A stretch of DNA of 64,000 nucleotides from JADLGL01 sp963823045 (GTDB taxonomy: Bacteria; Pseudomonadota; Alphaproteobacteria; Rhizobiales; Kaistiaceae): NCBI GenBank assembly GCA_963823045.1, contig CAWGKA010000008.1, forward strand, positions 124,001 to 188,000. The letters are read 5' to 3'. Position 1 is the first letter of the stretch. Each line of letters begins with the position of its first letter. The notes beneath the pieces are model-generated. The model had not been told where the DNA came from. It was given only the letters and a program-made list of their open reading frames with translations, and did not search any database. Positions 36,802-45,650 of this stretch are shown here, one piece after another. Position numbers and translations under genes: made by a program.

Positions 36802-37705
36802 CCTCGTCGTCGATCGCCTCACCGGCATCGGCGAGCGGCGCGCCGTGAAGACAGCCATCAGAAGGCTTGAGGAATATGCCACGCCGGCGGAATTCGCCGC
36901 CGCGATGGAGATGAAGCGTCTCTTGCCGATAGAGACCTATCGCATCCTCAAGAAGTCGTTCGTCATCCGGCACGTGACGAAGAAGACGCCCGAGCCCTAT
37001 CTGCGCTCGGAACTGAGCCCTAATGTCTTCTTTTATCAGGGGCCGGGCACCGGCTCGCAGCCGAAGACGCTGCTCGTGGCCTTCGCCGGTGCCGCAATGC
37101 GTCTGATGTTGCCCTTGAGCATCGTGCTGCAGTCGCTGCCTGCCGAAAGCCACGACGTCGTCCTTATCCGTGATCCCGGTCGCCATCATTTCGAGCACGG
37201 CATCCCCGACTACGCCAACTCCCTGCTCGGCCTGATGCAACGGCTGCGAGCGGACCTCTCGGCCGAGCGATATGACAGGGTTGTAACGCTGGGCACCTCG
37301 ATGGGCGGCCTGCCCGCTCTCAGGGGCGGCACCCTGATCGGCGCCGATCTTGCCGTTTCCATCGGCGGCCAACCGATCTGGCACATCGATCGCCTAATTG
37401 ACCCCAACCGCCGCGAAATCCCTGCCTTCGAGATGCTCTGTGCCTGCGGCCCGACCGGACCGGAACTCCTGCTCCTCTATGCCGCCGGGAATGCCGAGGA
37501 CGTCAAGGGAGCCGATCTCGTTGCCATGACGCGACCGGTCCGGCGCATCCCGGTTGCCGACCAGAACCACAACATCCTGTTGCCAATTGTTAGGGCCGGA
37601 TTGGCTGACGGCCTGATCCCCGCGCTCGTGGCCGGCGATGCGTCAGCCGCGGAGTCCATTTTTGCCGATCTGCCGCAAGATGAGACCGAGATGGCGGTTG
37701 CCTGA
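36791..37705 (+). CDS. Alpha/beta-hydrolase-like protein
   Basis: 304 residues. The nucleophile elbow GTSMGG (Ser170) follows the strand YDRVVTLG, and a late His in VADQNHNILLP and Asp in AEDVKGADL could complete a triad. The strand TLLVAFAGAAMR would supply the oxyanion hole. The first 75 residues are helical and unlike standard thioesterases. It could release or edit the acyl group from the ACP, but no substrate is known. Translation is coupled to the ACP gene (11-bp overlap). No signal peptide. Confidence 0.75.
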   Translation: MPPSLVVDRLTGIGERRAVKTAIRRLEEYATPAEFAAAMEMKRLLPIETYRILKKSFVIRHVTKKTPEPYLRSELSPNVFFYQGPGTGSQPKTLLVAFAGAAMRLMLPLSIVLQSLPAESHDVVLIRDPGRHHFEHGIPDYANSLLGLMQRLRADLSAERYDRVVTLGTSMGGLPALRGGTLIGADLAVSIGGQPIWHIDRLIDPNRREIPAFEMLCACGPTGPELLLLYAAGNAEDVKGADLVAMTRPVRRIPVADQNHNILLPIVRAGLADGLIPALVAGDASAAESIFADLPQDETEMAVA

Positions 37706-37788
37706 CCAGCCTCTGGTATCGGCGCTCGCATCATCCCATTTGTTGCTATAGTGTTCTCATCCATGGATTCGAGTGAAGTGACCCGGCG

Positions 37789-40209
37789 ATGACGACCGGC
37801 GAGGCAAGCGCGGCGCTGCCGTCAAACGGACATTTCGAGGAAGAGCAAGCGGGCGTCGGCGGTATCGCCGCCCGGGCGGTGGGCGCGCGCGGCACCGCCT
37901 ACCTCAACGGCTTGAACCCCGAGCAGCGCGAGGCCGTCGAAACCACGGACGGTCCGGTTCTGGTGCTGGCGGGCGCCGGCACCGGCAAGACGCGGGTTCT
38001 GACGACGCGCATCGCCCACCTTCTCGCCACCGGCAAGGCGCGGCCCTGGGAGATTCTCGCCGTCACCTTCACCAACAAGGCCGCGCGCGAGATGAAGCAG
38101 CGCATCGGCCAGCTCATCGGCGGCACCGTCGAGGGCATGCAATGGCTCGGCACGTTCCATTCGATTGGCGTGAAGCTCCTGCGCCGCCACGCCGAGTTGG
38201 TCGGCCTCAAGCCGAACTTCTCCATTCTCGATACCGACGATCAGATCCGGCTGATGAAGCAGATCATCCAGGCCGAGAATATCGACGAGAAGCGCTGGCC
38301 TGCGCGAGCACTCGCCAACATCATCGACAACTGGAAGAACCGCGGCTGGTCGCCGAAGGACTTGCCGCCGGGCGAAGGCGGCGCTTTCGCCAATGGTCGC
38401 GGCGCCGAACTCTACGCTGCCTATCAGGCGCGGCTGAAGGTCCTCAACGCCGTCGATTTCGGCGATCTGCTGCTGGAGTGTCTCCGCCTCTTCCGCGAGC
38501 AGCCGGACGTTCTGGGCGAATATCACCGCAAGTTCCGCTACATGCTGGTCGACGAATATCAGGACACCAACGTTGCGCAATATCTCTGGCTGCGCCTACT
38601 CGCTCAGAGCCGCAAGAACATCTGCTGCGTCGGCGACGACGATCAGTCGATCTATGGCTGGCGCGGCGCCGAGGTCGATAACATCCTGCGCTTCGAGCAC
38701 GACTTTCCCGGCGCCAAGGTGATCCGGCTGGAGCGAAATTACCGCTCCACCAGCCCGATCCTTGCCGCCGCGTCGCATCTCATCGCCCACAATGAAGGCC
38801 GGCTCGGCAAGACGCTCTTCACCGACCAGAAGCATCCGGACGCCGAACGGGTTCGCCTCGCCTCGGCCTGGGACTCCGAAGAAGAGGCACGCGCCATCGG
38901 CGAGGAGATCGAGCAGCTGCAGCGCCAGGGCCATGCCCTCAACGACATCGCTATCCTGGTGCGCGCCTCGTTCCAGATGCGCTCCTTCGAAGAGCGTTTC
39001 GTCACGCTCGGCCTCGACTATCGCGTCATCGGCGGCCCGCGCTTCTACGAGCGTCAGGAAATCCGCGACGCCGTCGCCTATTTCCGCGCGGTAGCGCAGC
39101 CGGCCGACGACCTTGCCTTCGAGCGCATCGTCAATGTCCCACGCCGCGGCATCGGCGACACCACCGTCCGCTTGCTGCACGATTATGCGCGCGCCAAAGG
39201 CATCCCGCTGATGCAGGCGGCGGCCGAGCTTTGCGACACTGAGGAAATCAACGGCCGCACCCGCTCGGCGCTCCGCGACGTGCTGATGATGTTCGCGCGA
39301 TGGCGCTCCGAGCTCGACCACCTGCCGCACACCGAACTGGCGGAACTGATCCTCGAGGAATCCGGCTACACCGAGATGTGGCAGAACGAGCGCTCGGCGG
39401 ACGCACCGGGCCGGCTTGAGAATTTGAAGGAACTCGTCCGCGCCATGGAGGAGTTCGAGACCATGGCCGGTTTCCTCGAACACATCTCGCTGGTGATGGA
39501 TACCGAAAGCGACGGCGACGCCGACAAGGTGTCGATCATGACGCTGCATTCTGCGAAGGGGTTGGAATTCGAAACCGTGTTCCTGCCCGGCTGGGAGGAA
39601 GGCGTCTTCCCCAATCAGCGCGCCCTCGACGAAGGCGGCAAGGCCTCGCTCGAAGAGGAACGCCGCCTCGCCTATGTCGGCCTCACGCGCGCCAAGCGCC
39701 GTGCGCTCATCTGGTTCGCCTCCAACCGCCGCATCCACGGCCTGTGGCAGTCATCGGTTCCATCCCGCTTCATCGAGGAGCTGCCGGCCGACCAGATCGA
39801 GATCGTCGAGCAAGGCCCGAGCTATGGCGGCTACGGAGTCGGCGGCATGGGCGGCAGCTATGGCATGAGCCGTTTCGACAAGGCCGAGCCCTTCACCAAC
39901 ACCTATGAAACGCCGGGCTGGCAGCGCGCACAGCGCAACCGGGCCGGCCAGGGCGACATGTTCGGCGGCGGACGCCGCGGCAACCGCTCGACCGCGCGCC
40001 ACAACCGCCCCGGCGGACCGCTGGAGATCGACGGAGAACTGGTGGCAAAGAGCGTCACCCCCTCGTCCGACTTTTCGCTCGGCGAGCGCGTCTTCCATCA
40101 GAAGTTCGGCTACGGCCGCATCGCCGCAATCGAAGGCAACAAGCTGACCATCGATTTCGAAAAGGCCGGCACCAAGCGCGTCATCGACAGTTTCGTCGAG
40201 CGGCACTGA
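37789..40209 (+). CDS. uvrD: ATP-dependent DNA helicase of the UvrD/PcrA type
   Basis: SF1A 3'-5' helicase for nucleotide excision and mismatch repair. 806 residues. Motifs in order: Q motif LNPEQREAVE, Walker A LAGAGTGKTRVLTTRIAHLL, motif II DEYQDTNVAQY, motif III GDDDQSIYGWRGA, motif IV RLERNYRS, motif V VSIMTLHSAKGLEFETVFL and motif VI EERRLAYVGLTRAKRR. A Gly/Arg-rich stretch (about 680-745) precedes a C-terminal domain (GERVFHQKFGYGRIAAIEGNKLTIDFEKAG) of the Tudor-like kind that binds RNA polymerase. Start ATG 37789. Stands alone. Confidence 0.96.
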   Translation: MTTGEASAALPSNGHFEEEQAGVGGIAARAVGARGTAYLNGLNPEQREAVETTDGPVLVLAGAGTGKTRVLTTRIAHLLATGKARPWEILAVTFTNKAAREMKQRIGQLIGGTVEGMQWLGTFHSIGVKLLRRHAELVGLKPNFSILDTDDQIRLMKQIIQAENIDEKRWPARALANIIDNWKNRGWSPKDLPPGEGGAFANGRGAELYAAYQARLKVLNAVDFGDLLLECLRLFREQPDVLGEYHRKFRYMLVDEYQDTNVAQYLWLRLLAQSRKNICCVGDDDQSIYGWRGAEVDNILRFEHDFPGAKVIRLERNYRSTSPILAAASHLIAHNEGRLGKTLFTDQKHPDAERVRLASAWDSEEEARAIGEEIEQLQRQGHALNDIAILVRASFQMRSFEERFVTLGLDYRVIGGPRFYERQEIRDAVAYFRAVAQPADDLAFERIVNVPRRGIGDTTVRLLHDYARAKGIPLMQAAAELCDTEEINGRTRSALRDVLMMFARWRSELDHLPHTELAELILEESGYTEMWQNERSADAPGRLENLKELVRAMEEFETMAGFLEHISLVMDTESDGDADKVSIMTLHSAKGLEFETVFLPGWEEGVFPNQRALDEGGKASLEEERRLAYVGLTRAKRRALIWFASNRRIHGLWQSSVPSRFIEELPADQIEIVEQGPSYGGYGVGGMGGSYGMSRFDKAEPFTNTYETPGWQRAQRNRAGQGDMFGGGRRGNRSTARHNRPGGPLEIDGELVAKSVTPSSDFSLGERVFHQKFGYGRIAAIEGNKLTIDFEKAGTKRVIDSFVERH

Positions 40210-40348
40210 GGCCGTCGGCCTCTGCGCAAGCGCCTAAAGTCGGCTGCAGTTCGGCAAGGCGGCGCTAACCATCGGGCCAATTCGATTGCGCGGTAAATAA
40301 CTCAAATTAGAGGCCAGCCCATAGGATGCGCCGGAACGGAGAAATCCC

Positions 40349-41719
40349 GTGTTCCGGTACGCCAACGAACCAGATCTGAAGACGATCGAACTCGGCCGGT
40401 GGATCGAGCGCTATGCGCTCGCCGCCGTCGCGCTCCTTTCAACACTCGAGCTCGGCCTGTGGCTGCTTCCCGGTCTCGACCGATGGGCCCCATCCGCATG
40501 GTCCGAAATGTCGATCTACGCGGCGATAGGCCTGCTGCTCTCGGCGGGCAGCCTTGCGCTGACGGGACCGAAGGCGAGCGCTACAGCACAGCAGGCGGGC
40601 CCAATCGCGACCGCCATGGTGATCGGCATCGGCGTCGGCGTTCTCATCCTCAATGCGCGAGGCATCAATATAGTCGGCGGCTATGCGCTGCCGTCTCCAC
40701 AGACCGGCGGAACCTTCCTGATACTCGGCGCCTGCACCATATTGCTTTGGACCCGCAGCTTCCGCCTCGCCACCGACACCGCGATCGTGATCCTGTGGGC
40801 GATGGTCCTGTTCATGATCGGCGGACATATCTTCCACGCGGCGTCTTTCTACGCCGTCCCAGACGGGCGCCTTGTTGCCCCGCAGACGCTGTTTTCGTTT
40901 TTCCTGCTGGCGCTCGTCGTGGTCGGCCGCGTCGCCCTTCAGGGTTCGATCTTCTCGGTCTTGATCAACAGCGGGCTAGGCAGCCGCATTCTGCGGAACG
41001 TGACCGGGGTGATCGTTGTGCTGCCCTTCGCAGTCTTCGCACTGGTCGGCTACCTCTATGAGAGCGGCACCCTGCCCGCCAGCTTCACTCGCGCCGCCTT
41101 CGCGCCGCTCGTGGTCATCCTCGTCTTCTTCATCATTGGCTGGATGAGCGTTCGCATCAATCAGCTGGAGACGTCGCTTCGCAGCCAGTCCGTCACCGAC
41201 GACCTTACCGGCGTTCTCAACCGTCGTGGCTTCTCGACGGTCAGCAACCACCTCGTTCATGCTTCCCGGCGCCTCGATTCGCCGCTAACCGTGTTCTACT
41301 TCGATCTGGATGGGCTGAAGGAAATCAACGACACGCTCGGCCATTCGGCAGGATCGGATTTGATCAAGCGTTTCAGCGCGTTGCTCAACGAAACGTTCCG
41401 CCGGTCCGACATTATCGCCCGCGTCGGCGGTGACGAGTTTGTTGTGCTGGCAACGGTTGATCGGAAGGGCGCCTTGGCGCTTGTCGACAGAATGGCGGTC
41501 GCAACCCGGCGGGCGAACGCCGATCGGTCCCTGCCGTTCCAGGTGTCCTACAGCACCGGCTTCGCCGTGCTCGAGACAGCCGACGCAAATGGCCTCGACC
41601 ATGCGATGACGCTGGCGGACGGCTTCATGTATCAGCAGAAACGGGCGAAGGAGAGCAATTCAAAGCGCCAGTCGGCGGACCAGCCGCCTCGCGGCGCTCA
41701 TATCGAATGGCATATCTAG
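40349..41719 (+). CDS. Membrane diguanylate cyclase
   Basis: Makes the second messenger c-di-GMP from two GTP. 456 residues from GTG 40349 (CGGAGA upstream). The first 260 residues hold about eight membrane helices, a possible sensor. A GGDEF domain follows (VTDDLTGVLNRRGFSTVSNH to the C-terminus) with intact active site RVGGDEFVV. RRSD five residues before it is a complete inhibitory I-site (RxxD), so product feedback is expected. No EAL domain. Alone between uvrD and rpsU. Confidence 0.93.
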   Translation: MFRYANEPDLKTIELGRWIERYALAAVALLSTLELGLWLLPGLDRWAPSAWSEMSIYAAIGLLLSAGSLALTGPKASATAQQAGPIATAMVIGIGVGVLILNARGINIVGGYALPSPQTGGTFLILGACTILLWTRSFRLATDTAIVILWAMVLFMIGGHIFHAASFYAVPDGRLVAPQTLFSFFLLALVVVGRVALQGSIFSVLINSGLGSRILRNVTGVIVVLPFAVFALVGYLYESGTLPASFTRAAFAPLVVILVFFIIGWMSVRINQLETSLRSQSVTDDLTGVLNRRGFSTVSNHLVHASRRLDSPLTVFYFDLDGLKEINDTLGHSAGSDLIKRFSALLNETFRRSDIIARVGGDEFVVLATVDRKGALALVDRMAVATRRANADRSLPFQVSYSTGFAVLETADANGLDHAMTLADGFMYQQKRAKESNSKRQSADQPPRGAHIEWHI

Positions 41720-41753
41720 CCCGGCCGCATAGCGGCCGGTCGCTGCGTACGGC

Positions 41754-42002
41754 CTAGCGGCCGCCTCTGGCGGCGGGGGCCTTGGCGCGACGCCGCGGCA
41801 GAAGCCCCTCATGTTGCGCCAGCTTGCGTGCCTGCTTGCGCGCACGCCGCACAGCCTCGCCCTTCTCGCGCGCCCTCTTCTCAGAAGGCTTCTCATACGC
41901 CCGACGCCGCTTCATCTCGCGAAAGACACCTTCGCGCTGAAGTTTCTTTTTCAGGACGCGAAGCGCCTGATCGACATTGTTATCGCGGACGATGACCTGC
42001 AC
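41754..42002 (-). CDS. rpsU: 30S ribosomal protein S21
   Basis: 82 residues, strongly basic. MQVIVRDNNVDQALRVLKKKLQREGVFREMKRRRAYEKPSEKRARE is the S21 core, with an extended Arg/Ala-rich tail usual in alphaproteobacteria. Located after the cold-shock gene on the same strand, with the csp terminator between them. Confidence 0.97.
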   Translation of the reverse strand: MQVIVRDNNVDQALRVLKKKLQREGVFREMKRRRAYEKPSEKRAREKGEAVRRARKQARKLAQHEGLLPRRRAKAPAARGGR

Positions 42003-42059
42003 GAGGTTCCTTTCAGTTGGCGTTTGTGGGCCGGATTACACCACCCGGCGCACAGAATC

Positions 42060-42092
42060 AAAAATGCCCGGCCTGACTGATCAGGCCGGGCA
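42060..42092 (-). terminator. Intrinsic terminator of the cold-shock gene
   Basis: On the minus strand TGCCCGGCCTGA, loop TCAG, TCAGGCCGGGCA and then TTTTTG: a perfect 12-bp stem 18 bp after the csp stop. Confidence 0.95.
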
Positions 42093-42110
42093 AACGCTCA
42101 CGCCGTTAGG

Positions 42111-42320
42111 CTAGAGGCGCTGCAGATTGGCTGCAGCCGACTTGCCGCTGCGACGGTCGGTTTCGATGTCGAAGCTGACCTTCTGGCCATCGACCAGGTT
42201 CGGCAGACCCGAGCGCTCAACGGCGCTGATGTGGACGAATACGTCCGGGCCGCCGCCTTCCTGCTCGATGAAACCAAAACCCTTGGTCGTATTGAAGAAC
42301 TTCACGGTACCTGTGGCCAT
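42111..42320 (-). CDS. cspA: Cold-shock domain protein
   Basis: 69 residues from ATG 42320 with AAGGAGG upstream. RNP-1 is KGFGFIEQ and RNP-2 is DVFVHIS, so it binds single-stranded RNA/DNA as a chaperone or antiterminator. MATGTVKFFNTTKGFGFI is the standard opening; the longer open frame upstream is untranslated leader. The roughly 260-bp gap before it leaves room for the long 5' UTR typical of csp genes. Confidence 0.96.
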   Translation of the reverse strand: MATGTVKFFNTTKGFGFIEQEGGGPDVFVHISAVERSGLPNLVDGQKVSFDIETDRRSGKSAAANLQRL

Positions 42321-42585
42321 TGTTGGCCTCCTTAGAAAAAAACACGCTGAAGCGTGCGATGATATGCCGATGCGACCATCGCATCGGCGGGTCGAACTCC
42401 AGCGGTGCATTGGGGAAGGCCGAAGCCAACAAGCAATCGGTAAAGTCGAACTCCGCCGCATATGGGCCGTTCGCGTCAACAATGCAACAGCAACTGGTGG
42501 AGAAACGGAAGAAATAGTCTACCGTTGTTTGACAGCAACGGCCCGACGGCCGCGGCCTTTCACGGCCGCGGCCAATCGAGTTCCG

Positions 42586-43458
42586 CTAGCGACTGCTGCC
42601 TTTCGAGTAGCGCCACACGGCCAGCGACATGCCGACGACACCGATGATCACCACCCAGACGAGCGAATAGATCACCGGGTGCTGCAGCGACCACGACGTC
42701 GGCTCCGGATAGCCCGGCGGCAGATTGCCGAACAACTGGCGGATCGCCTGGACCATGGCGCTCACCGGGTTCCACTCGGCGAAGGCCTTGAGGCCGCCCG
42801 GCATATTGTCCGTCGGCACGAAGGCGTTCGACGCAAAGGTGAGCGGAAACACGACGACGAAGCCGATCGTCTGCGCCGTCATTGAGTTCTTCACCAATTG
42901 GCCAATGAACGTGCCGATGCAGATCATCGCAAAGGCGATGCCTGCAAGGAGCAGGAATGCCCCAACGGCGTTGCCGAAGCCGGCATGGGCGCCCCAACCG
43001 ACGGCGAGGCCGCACAGCGCCATCACCGTGATGCCGAGCGATCCTTCGACCAGCGTCGCCACGACGCGGCCCGCCAGCACCGAAAGCCGGCTGATCGGCA
43101 ACGACCGGAAGCGGTCTATGACCCCTTCCTGCATATCGTTCGAGACGCCGACCGCCGTGGTGATCGACATGAACACCATCGATTGCACAAAGATGCCGGC
43201 GATCAGAAACTCGCGATAGGCTGCGGAAGCTTCCGGCCCGCCGATGTCGGTGCCTGGCAGGGCGATCGCGCTGCCGAAGACGTAGCCGAACAATATGACG
43301 AACATGATCGGCTGGATCGTGACGTCGGCCAGCCGTTCGGGAACCCGCGGAACGTGGGCGAGGTTGCGCCAGACGATGACGCGGATCTCGTCGAATACCT
43401 TGCCGAGGCCGCTCTTGCGGTTGCCGACAAAGGGCTCTGTTGCTGCAACACTGCTCAT
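42586..43458 (-). CDS. ABC-2 type transporter permease (DrrB-like)
   Basis: 290 residues with six predicted membrane helices. The LADVTIQPIMFVILFGYVFG opening, GIFVQSMVFMSITTAVGVSNDMQEGVIDRFRSLPISRLSVLAGRV and FASNAFVPTDNMPGGLKAFAEWNPVS are characteristic of DrrB-type drug exporter permeases. Its ATG overlaps the ATPase stop (TAATG), so the two are coupled and should form one exporter. Substrate unknown. Confidence 0.92.
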   Translation of the reverse strand: MSSVAATEPFVGNRKSGLGKVFDEIRVIVWRNLAHVPRVPERLADVTIQPIMFVILFGYVFGSAIALPGTDIGGPEASAAYREFLIAGIFVQSMVFMSITTAVGVSNDMQEGVIDRFRSLPISRLSVLAGRVVATLVEGSLGITVMALCGLAVGWGAHAGFGNAVGAFLLLAGIAFAMICIGTFIGQLVKNSMTAQTIGFVVVFPLTFASNAFVPTDNMPGGLKAFAEWNPVSAMVQAIRQLFGNLPPGYPEPTSWSLQHPVIYSLVWVVIIGVVGMSLAVWRYSKGSSR

Positions 43459-44451
43459 TATGCCTGCTCCGCTTCGACGGTCTCGGCTTCCGGCGCGCGT
43501 CCGGTCAGCTCGAAGAAGACGTCATCCATGGTTGCCTTGGCGATGTGGATCTGGTCGAGCGTCGCGCCCGCGGCGGCGAGCGCCTTGACGATTTCCGCGG
43601 TCGATCCGAGATCGCGCAACGGGGTCACGACCTGTTTGCCGCGCAGTTGCGGCTCGCCGGCAGCATAGTCACTCACGGCGCTCCTGACCTCGATCTCGCT
43701 GATGGTTTCGCTGAGATGGACGACGAGGGTCGCATTGCTCACCCGCGACTTCAGCTGTGCTGGCGTCCCCTCGGCCACGACCTTGCCGTGGTCGATCACC
43801 GCGATGCGTTCGGCAAACTGATCGGCCTCCTCCAGATACTGCGTCGTCAGGAGCACCGTCGTCCCGCCCTTGGTCATCGTCGAGATGACATCCCAAGTCG
43901 CCGCGCGGCCGGTGGGATCGAGCCCGGTCGTCGGCTCATCGAGGAAGAGGATTGGTGGCGAAACCACCAGGCTGGAAGCAAGATCGAGCCGGCGTCGCAT
44001 GCCGCCTGAATAGGTCTTCACCGACTTCTTGCCCGGCTCCAGCAAATCGAAGCGTTCCAGCAATTCGTCCGCCCGCTTCTTCGCCTGGGCCGTGTTCATG
44101 CCGTGCAGGCGGCCGATCATGATGAGATTCTGGCGGCCGCTCAGGATTTCGTCGACGCTCGCATACTGGCCGACAAGACCGATGCGGCGGCGTACTTCGG
44201 TGGGCTGTTCCATCACGTCGAACCCGGCCACCCGGGCGGTGCCGCTGTCCGGCTTGAGGAGCGTGGTCAGGATGCGGACGGTCGTCGTCTTGCCGGCGCC
44301 GTTGGGCCCCAGCAATCCGAAGACGCTGCCGCGTGGAATGGTCAGATTGATGCCGTCGGCGGCTTTGGTCTCACCGTAGGTCTTGCGAAGGTCATGAGCT
44401 TCGACGGCGAGATCGCCACCGTCCCCGACACGACCAGACGAGTTCGAGCAT
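43458..44451 (-). CDS. ABC transporter ATPase (DrrA-like), frameshifted near its start
   Basis: About 330 residues after repair. Walker A LLGPNGAGKTTTVRI, signature YSGGMRRRLDLASSL, Walker B PILFLDEPTTGLDP and the C-terminal DrrA domain are intact. The frame is open beyond the TTG at 44315 but contains no start; removing one base near 44448 joins ATG 44451 (GGGGGC upstream) to SNSSGRVGDGGDLAVEAHDL and the N-terminal ABC strand KTYGETKAADGINLTIPRGS. It powers the DrrB-like permease. Divergent from a TetR gene whose operator-like repeats lie in the gap. Confidence 0.9.
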
Positions 44452-44689
44452 GTCTGCCCCCTTAAGTTGTTGTCTCACTCACGCGGACACCTCACGACTG
44501 GAGACCGAAGCCCCGCGCTGATTCCCTATATCGTCGACAGCGATGCCACTTTTAAGACGTGTAGCAGAACAATCCGTCGACGTGAACAAATAAAGAACAA
44601 GCCTGTCTTCGGGGTTGTACCCGCCGTTCCGGCCCGCGTTATCCAAAATGCCAATGCACCGCGCCGCTGGCTTGCCGCCACCGACTCCA

Positions 44690-44728
44690 GTACGATGTAC
44701 GAAGCGCTCTAAGCGTACGGTGTACGAA
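44690..44728. promoter_or_regulatory. Paired operator-like repeats between the ABC exporter and TetR
   Basis: GTACGATGTACGAA (44690-44703) and GTACGGTGTACGAA (44715-44728) are direct 14-bp repeats differing at one base, 25 bp apart, the second touching the TetR start codon. Each has partial twofold symmetry (GTAC flanks). They fit binding sites for the adjacent regulator. Confidence 0.65.
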
Positions 44729-45600
44729 TGTCAAGTAACGACCGCAAGCACAAAGGTCCCGGCCTAAGGGAACGCCGCATGGACAAGGCGATGTCTTTGC
44801 GCGAGGGACTGGGGGCCGGCATTGCAGATCGCGTGTCGGGCGATGTCTCGCGCGCCGTCGCCAAGCGATTGGGCGCCATCGACAAGCACCTCGCCCGCCA
44901 CGCGGCCGCCGATCGACGGAAGGGTACCAAGCTGAGCCGCGAGCAGATCGCCGCCGCCGCCCTTGCCATCGCCGACGCCCAGGGCTTCGAAGCCGTCTCG
45001 ATGCGCAAGATCGCCACCGTTCTCGGCTCCGGCACCATGTCGCTCTATCACTATGTGCGAACCAAGGACGATCTTCTCGCCCTGATGGACGATGCGATCA
45101 TGGGCGAAGTCCTCGTCTCGCCCGGACAGCTGCCGGAACACTGGCGAGGCGCGATCACCATGATCGCGCAGCGCACCAACGTTACGCTTTCGCGGCACCC
45201 GTGGGCGATGACGGCGCTGATGCAGGGTCGACCCGGTCCCAATGGCGTCCGTCATTTCGAGCAATCGCTGTCCGCCTTCAAGGACACGAAGCTGGACGCG
45301 CCCGAGAAGTTCATGGTGATCATGACCGTGGACGACTACGTCTTCGGCCATGTGATGCGGAGCACGGTAACGCGCAACTGGGCGCCGGAAGACGAGCAGG
45401 TTGCGACCGAAGCCATGCTCGCCCTGACGATGGAACAGGTCGCCACCGGCAAGTTCCCACAAATTGCGGCCCTTGTCGGCGACGACCCCAAAGCCACTTT
45501 CGATCGTCTCGGCCCTGCTCTGGCGCCGGCAACGCGTTTCGATATTGGGTTGCAGGCGATCCTCGACGGCCTTGCCCAGAAGTACCGGTTGCCTGACTGA
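44728..45600 (+). CDS. TetR/AcrR-family regulator (TetR_C_1 type)
   Basis: 290 residues. The HTH (SREQIAAAALAIADAQGFEAVSMRKIATVLGSGTMSLYHYVRTKDDLLALM) begins only at about residue 70, so a long Arg/Lys-rich N-terminal extension precedes it. The C-terminal domain (MTALMQGRPGPNGVRHFEQSL, FMVIMTVDDYVFGHVM) is the TetR_C_1 ligand domain seen in drug-exporter regulators. ATG 44728 overlaps an operator-like repeat; a start nearer the HTH (for example ATG 44779) is possible. It probably represses the divergent DrrAB exporter. Confidence 0.9.
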   Translation: MSSNDRKHKGPGLRERRMDKAMSLREGLGAGIADRVSGDVSRAVAKRLGAIDKHLARHAAADRRKGTKLSREQIAAAALAIADAQGFEAVSMRKIATVLGSGTMSLYHYVRTKDDLLALMDDAIMGEVLVSPGQLPEHWRGAITMIAQRTNVTLSRHPWAMTALMQGRPGPNGVRHFEQSLSAFKDTKLDAPEKFMVIMTVDDYVFGHVMRSTVTRNWAPEDEQVATEAMLALTMEQVATGKFPQIAALVGDDPKATFDRLGPALAPATRFDIGLQAILDGLAQKYRLPD

Positions 45601-45650
45601 CTGGCCTTGGCGATTTGTCGAGGAGCCCAGCTCCCTGCTAAGGGGCGCGG

